From contig CALAEB010000033.1 of assembly GCA_937890875.1 (NCBI GenBank), positions 1 through 8,412 of the forward strand: DNA of 8,412 bases. The letters run 5' to 3'. Numbering within the stretch: position 1 is the stretch's first letter; each line of letters starts with the position of its first letter. This document shows positions 6,759 through 8,412 of this stretch, piece after piece. The DNA comes from an uncultured Anaerolineaceae bacterium. GTDB taxonomy: Bacteria; Chloroflexota; Anaerolineae; Anaerolineales; Anaerolineaceae. The notes under the pieces are model-generated. The model saw only the letters and a program-made list of their open reading frames with translations, ran no database searches and was not told where the DNA came from. Position numbers and translations under genes: made by a program.

Positions 6759-6846
6759 ATATTACTGAGGAAAGAGCAGCGTGACAGTTGCGATGAAATA
6801 TTTCATCTATATGAAAAGACGAAAATATTTATATGATCAGTAATAT
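6759..6846. repeat. Inverted repeat ATATTACTG / CAGTAATAT enclosing a palindrome
   Basis: ATATTACTG (6759-6767) and CAGTAATAT (6838-6846) are perfect inverted copies 70 bases apart. The enclosed AT-rich segment contains the 16-base palindrome at 6792-6807 and a second GAAAATATTT (6821-6830) resembling half of it. It could be a duplex-unwinding or regulator-binding segment. Confidence 0.45.
6792..6807. promoter_or_regulatory. Perfect 16-base palindrome GATGAAATATTTCATC
   Basis: The sequence is its own reverse complement over all 16 bases, as expected for a site bound by a dimeric protein. It lies about 155 bases after the oxidoreductase stop and about 295 bases before the dnaA start. No protein known to bind it can be named from sequence. 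Confidence 0.5.
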
Positions 6847-6850
6847 TTTT

Positions 6851-6882
6851 AAGGTAGTGAAACCTTAAAAGGTTGATTTTTT
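6851..6882 (+). terminator. Overlapping AT-rich hairpins followed by a T-run
   Basis: AAGGT (6851-6855) can pair with ACCTT (6862-6866), while AACCT (6861-6865) can instead pair with AGGTT (6870-6874), which is followed by GA and seven T residues. The second hairpin is a weak intrinsic terminator, probably ending the oxidoreductase transcript. The two pairings exclude each other, as in attenuators. The low GC of the stems lowers confidence. Confidence 0.35.
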
Positions 6883-7011
6883 TAAGTTCGAAAACAGCCT
6901 TTTTTTCAATCCCTTAATGTTAAAATACTGATTACCCAAACAGAAATGAAATCTGTCAGAGAGTAAAATCTGTTTGAAACAGCCAAGCGATCTTATCAGA
7001 GAATCGTGAAT

Positions 7012-7079
7012 AAAAGTGGAAAAAAAACCGCTCTTCAAGATGAATGGGGCTTGAGGATGGGGGTTTGTTTTCCACTTTT
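7012..7079. repeat. Long inverted repeat / hairpin immediately before dnaA
   Basis: An 18-base left arm (7012-7029, AAAAGTGGAAAAAAAACC) pairs with an 18-base right arm (7062-7079, GGTTTGTTTTCCACTTTT), with a single mismatch (A7024 against G7067). Inside, TCTTCAAG (7032-7039) pairs with CTTGAGGA (7050-7057), including one G-U pair, around a ten-base loop. The element ends 22 bases before ATG 7102. As RNA it would be a strong leader hairpin ending in TTTT; as DNA it could extrude as a cruciform or bind a protein dimer. The arms contain inverted TTTTCCACT, a weak DnaA-box-like sequence. Confidence 0.75.
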
Positions 7080-7101
7080 CTGGCCTAAATTGACAGGGAT
7101 A

Positions 7102-8412
7102 ATGCAGATAAACATGGACGGAGAACGAAACATATCAGCCGAAAAAGCATGGGAAGCGATCCTGGGACAACTGAAAATGTCCATGGATCGTCAGACTTTT
7201 GCGACCCTGCTCGGTTCGGCAAAATTTGATTCACAGGTGAACAACACCTTCGTGATTCGCGTGGAAAACACTTTTACCCGTGACTGGCTTGAGCAGCGGA
7301 TGACCGAAACCATTGTCCGGCTTCTTTCGGGTTTAATCGAGGCGCCACAGCAGGTCCAGTTTGTTGTTGCAAATAACGAAACGAAAGACAAACACCTCTC
7401 GCCGGAAGTTCCCCAGGCGGCTGCCTATGTCCGGACATCTGCCCAGCGGAACACGATCAATCCCCGCTATACTTTTGAAAATTTCGTGATCGGATCCTCC
7501 AACAACTTGGCCCATGCAGCCTGCCGGGCAGTCGCAGAAATACCTTCAACCGCCTATAATCCGCTGTTTATCTACAGCGGCGTCGGGCTGGGAAAGACCC
7601 ATTTGCTGCACGCGATTGGGAATGAAATTCTTCGCCGTCATGAAAAAACGGTGCTTTATGTCTCATCGGAAGAATTTACGAATGACTTCATCAGTTCCAT
7701 TCAACGGCATGAAAACACAGCTTTTCGTGACAAGTACCGGAACGCGGATGTGCTTTTAATGGACGATATCCAATTCATCATCGGCAAAGAAAGCACGCAG
7801 GAAGAGTTTTTCCATACTTTCAATACGCTGTATCAACAGGACAAACAAATTGTTATCACATCCGACCGGTCTCCGAAATCCATGTCGACACTGGACGAAC
7901 GGATGCGTTCCCGTTTTGAATGGGGACTGACTGTGGACATCCAAAACCCGGATTTGGAGACGCGCATCGCAATTTTGAATTCGAAAGCCGAACGGAACGG
8001 AAGGAAGGTCCCGCAGGATGTGATGGAGTTGATTGCCCGGCAGGTGCAAACCAATATCCGGGAATTAGAAGGCGCTTTAACCAGAGTGCTTGCCATATCC
8101 GATCTTTGCAACCGGACATTGGATAAAGATTTGGTCCTGATGGCTCTGGCGGATATGCTGCCGGCCCAAAACGAGGTACAGACAAAAGATATCGTTTCGA
8201 TCGTTGCGAAATCATTTGGAGTGACGCCGGAGAAAATCATGAGCCGCGACAGAACCCGTCCGGTCGCGCTGTCCAGACAGGTTGTGATGTACCTGATGCG
8301 GGAAGAACAGAACATTTCCCTGCCGCAAATCGGACAGGCATTGGGAGGCCGGGACCATTCAACCGTCATTCACGCTTGTGAAAAGGTTTCCGGTTTATTG
8401 CAGCGGGACAAC
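7102..8412 (+). CDS. dnaA: Chromosomal replication initiator protein DnaA, 3' end cut by window
   Basis: 437 residues are visible and the stop lies beyond the window; about 10-20 residues are probably missing. Domain I (about 12-91) begins AWEAILGQL. A short linker follows to about 120, then the AAA+ domain (about 122-330) with Walker A SGVGLGKT (159-166), Walker B VLLMDDI (217-223), sensor 1 VITSDR (251-256), MRSRF (268-272) carrying the arginine finger, and sensor 2 NIRELEGAL (318-326). Domain IV from about 345 ends with the DNA-binding signature GGRDHSTVIHA (415-425). DnaA-ATP binds origin boxes and opens the duplex. ATG 7102 is chosen because AGGGA (7095-7099) lies just before it, though closely; ATG 7114 (start MDGERN) in the same frame is nearly as likely. 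Serine at the first P-loop glycine is unusual. Confidence 0.97.
   Translation, partial: MQINMDGERNISAEKAWEAILGQLKMSMDRQTFATLLGSAKFDSQVNNTFVIRVENTFTRDWLEQRMTETIVRLLSGLIEAPQQVQFVVANNETKDKHLSPEVPQAAAYVRTSAQRNTINPRYTFENFVIGSSNNLAHAACRAVAEIPSTAYNPLFIYSGVGLGKTHLLHAIGNEILRRHEKTVLYVSSEEFTNDFISSIQRHENTAFRDKYRNADVLLMDDIQFIIGKESTQEEFFHTFNTLYQQDKQIVITSDRSPKSMSTLDERMRSRFEWGLTVDIQNPDLETRIAILNSKAERNGRKVPQDVMELIARQVQTNIRELEGALTRVLAISDLCNRTLDKDLVLMALADMLPAQNEVQTKDIVSIVAKSFGVTPEKIMSRDRTRPVALSRQVVMYLMREEQNISLPQIGQALGGRDHSTVIHACEKVSGLLQRDN

Larger units (their letters stand above)
6638..7101. other. Structure-rich non-coding region upstream of dnaA, candidate origin region
   Basis: This 464-base gap holds no credible gene on either strand. 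It is AT-rich around 6790-6910 and contains a 16-base perfect palindrome, a nine-base inverted repeat around it, overlapping hairpins with a T-run, an odd-centred palindrome CTGTTT-G-AAACAG (6970-6982), and a long hairpin just before dnaA. Bacterial origins often lie beside dnaA. However, I find no TTATCCACA-type DnaA box; the nearest are two TTTTCCACT copies (minus strand 7015-7023, plus strand 7068-7076), each two bases off. An origin is possible but not shown. Confidence 0.4.

Noticed and set aside
7015..7076. Two TTTTCCACT copies as true DnaA boxes
   Set aside because: Each differs from TTATCCACA at two positions, and they are explained by the inverted repeat itself. They are kept only as a weak possibility.
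7090..7095. TTGACA just before dnaA as a promoter -35
   Set aside because: No -10-like hexamer occurs 16-18 bases downstream, and it would start transcription inside the gene.
7057..7101. Upstream in-frame starts for dnaA (ATG 7057, TTG 7090)
   Set aside because: ATG 7057 would place the start inside the long hairpin and add residues not found at DnaA N-termini; TTG 7090 has no ribosome site. Known DnaA proteins begin a few residues before the AWEAILGQL block.
7833..8369. A 178-codon minus-strand open frame opposite dnaA
   Set aside because: It lies fully antisense to a well-supported dnaA reading frame, is rich in Ser/Arg/Cys, has no family features, and overlaps other antisense frames of the same kind.

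Overview
The window looks like a chromosomal segment from a bacterium of about half GC, most likely a member of Chloroflexota, class Anaerolineae or a relative. This is an inference from gene content: a sortase with a charged cytoplasmic N-terminus, GtrA-type envelope proteins, and unusually positioned genes next to dnaA. No rRNA, tRNA, CRISPR array, transposase or insertion-sequence end was seen, and nothing indicates recent transfer.

Layout from left to right. (1) Positions 2-991 (+) hold the C-terminal two thirds of a CrtI-type phytoene desaturase cut by the window edge. (2) It runs tail-to-tail, with a 14-base overlap, into a two-gene minus-strand unit (2573 to 978): a class V aminotransferase-fold protein, then a small secreted protein of unknown function whose start codon abuts the aminotransferase stop. 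(3) A second minus-strand unit (4889 to 2708) encodes a degenerate glycosyltransferase-GtrA membrane fusion, a class D/E-like sortase and a 62-residue membrane protein, and ends in a clear intrinsic terminator (2682-2709). (4) A 458-base divergent region (4890-5347) carries candidate back-to-back promoters around a dyad. (5) A flavin-dependent amine-oxidase-fold oxidoreductase lies at 5348-6637 (+), with an unexplained in-frame open extension upstream. (6) A structure-rich 464-base gap (6638-7101) contains several palindromes and a long hairpin. (7) dnaA (7102 to the window end, +) is complete except for its last residues.

The middle genes point to the cell envelope: a sortase, a GtrA-like flippase domain, a small membrane protein, a secreted protein and an oxidoreductase of a type often found near polyprenyl-sugar genes. 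How they cooperate is inference; no sortase substrate or active glycosyltransferase is in the window.

The most notable observations are these. The aminotransferase-fold protein has isoleucine where the PLP-binding lysine should be, and has also lost the substrate-binding arginine. The glycosyltransferase half of the GtrA fusion lacks its catalytic motifs. A near-perfect 18-base inverted repeat with an inner stem lies 22 bases before dnaA. The first glycine of the DnaA P-loop is replaced by serine. The gap before dnaA is a candidate replication origin but lacks consensus DnaA boxes.
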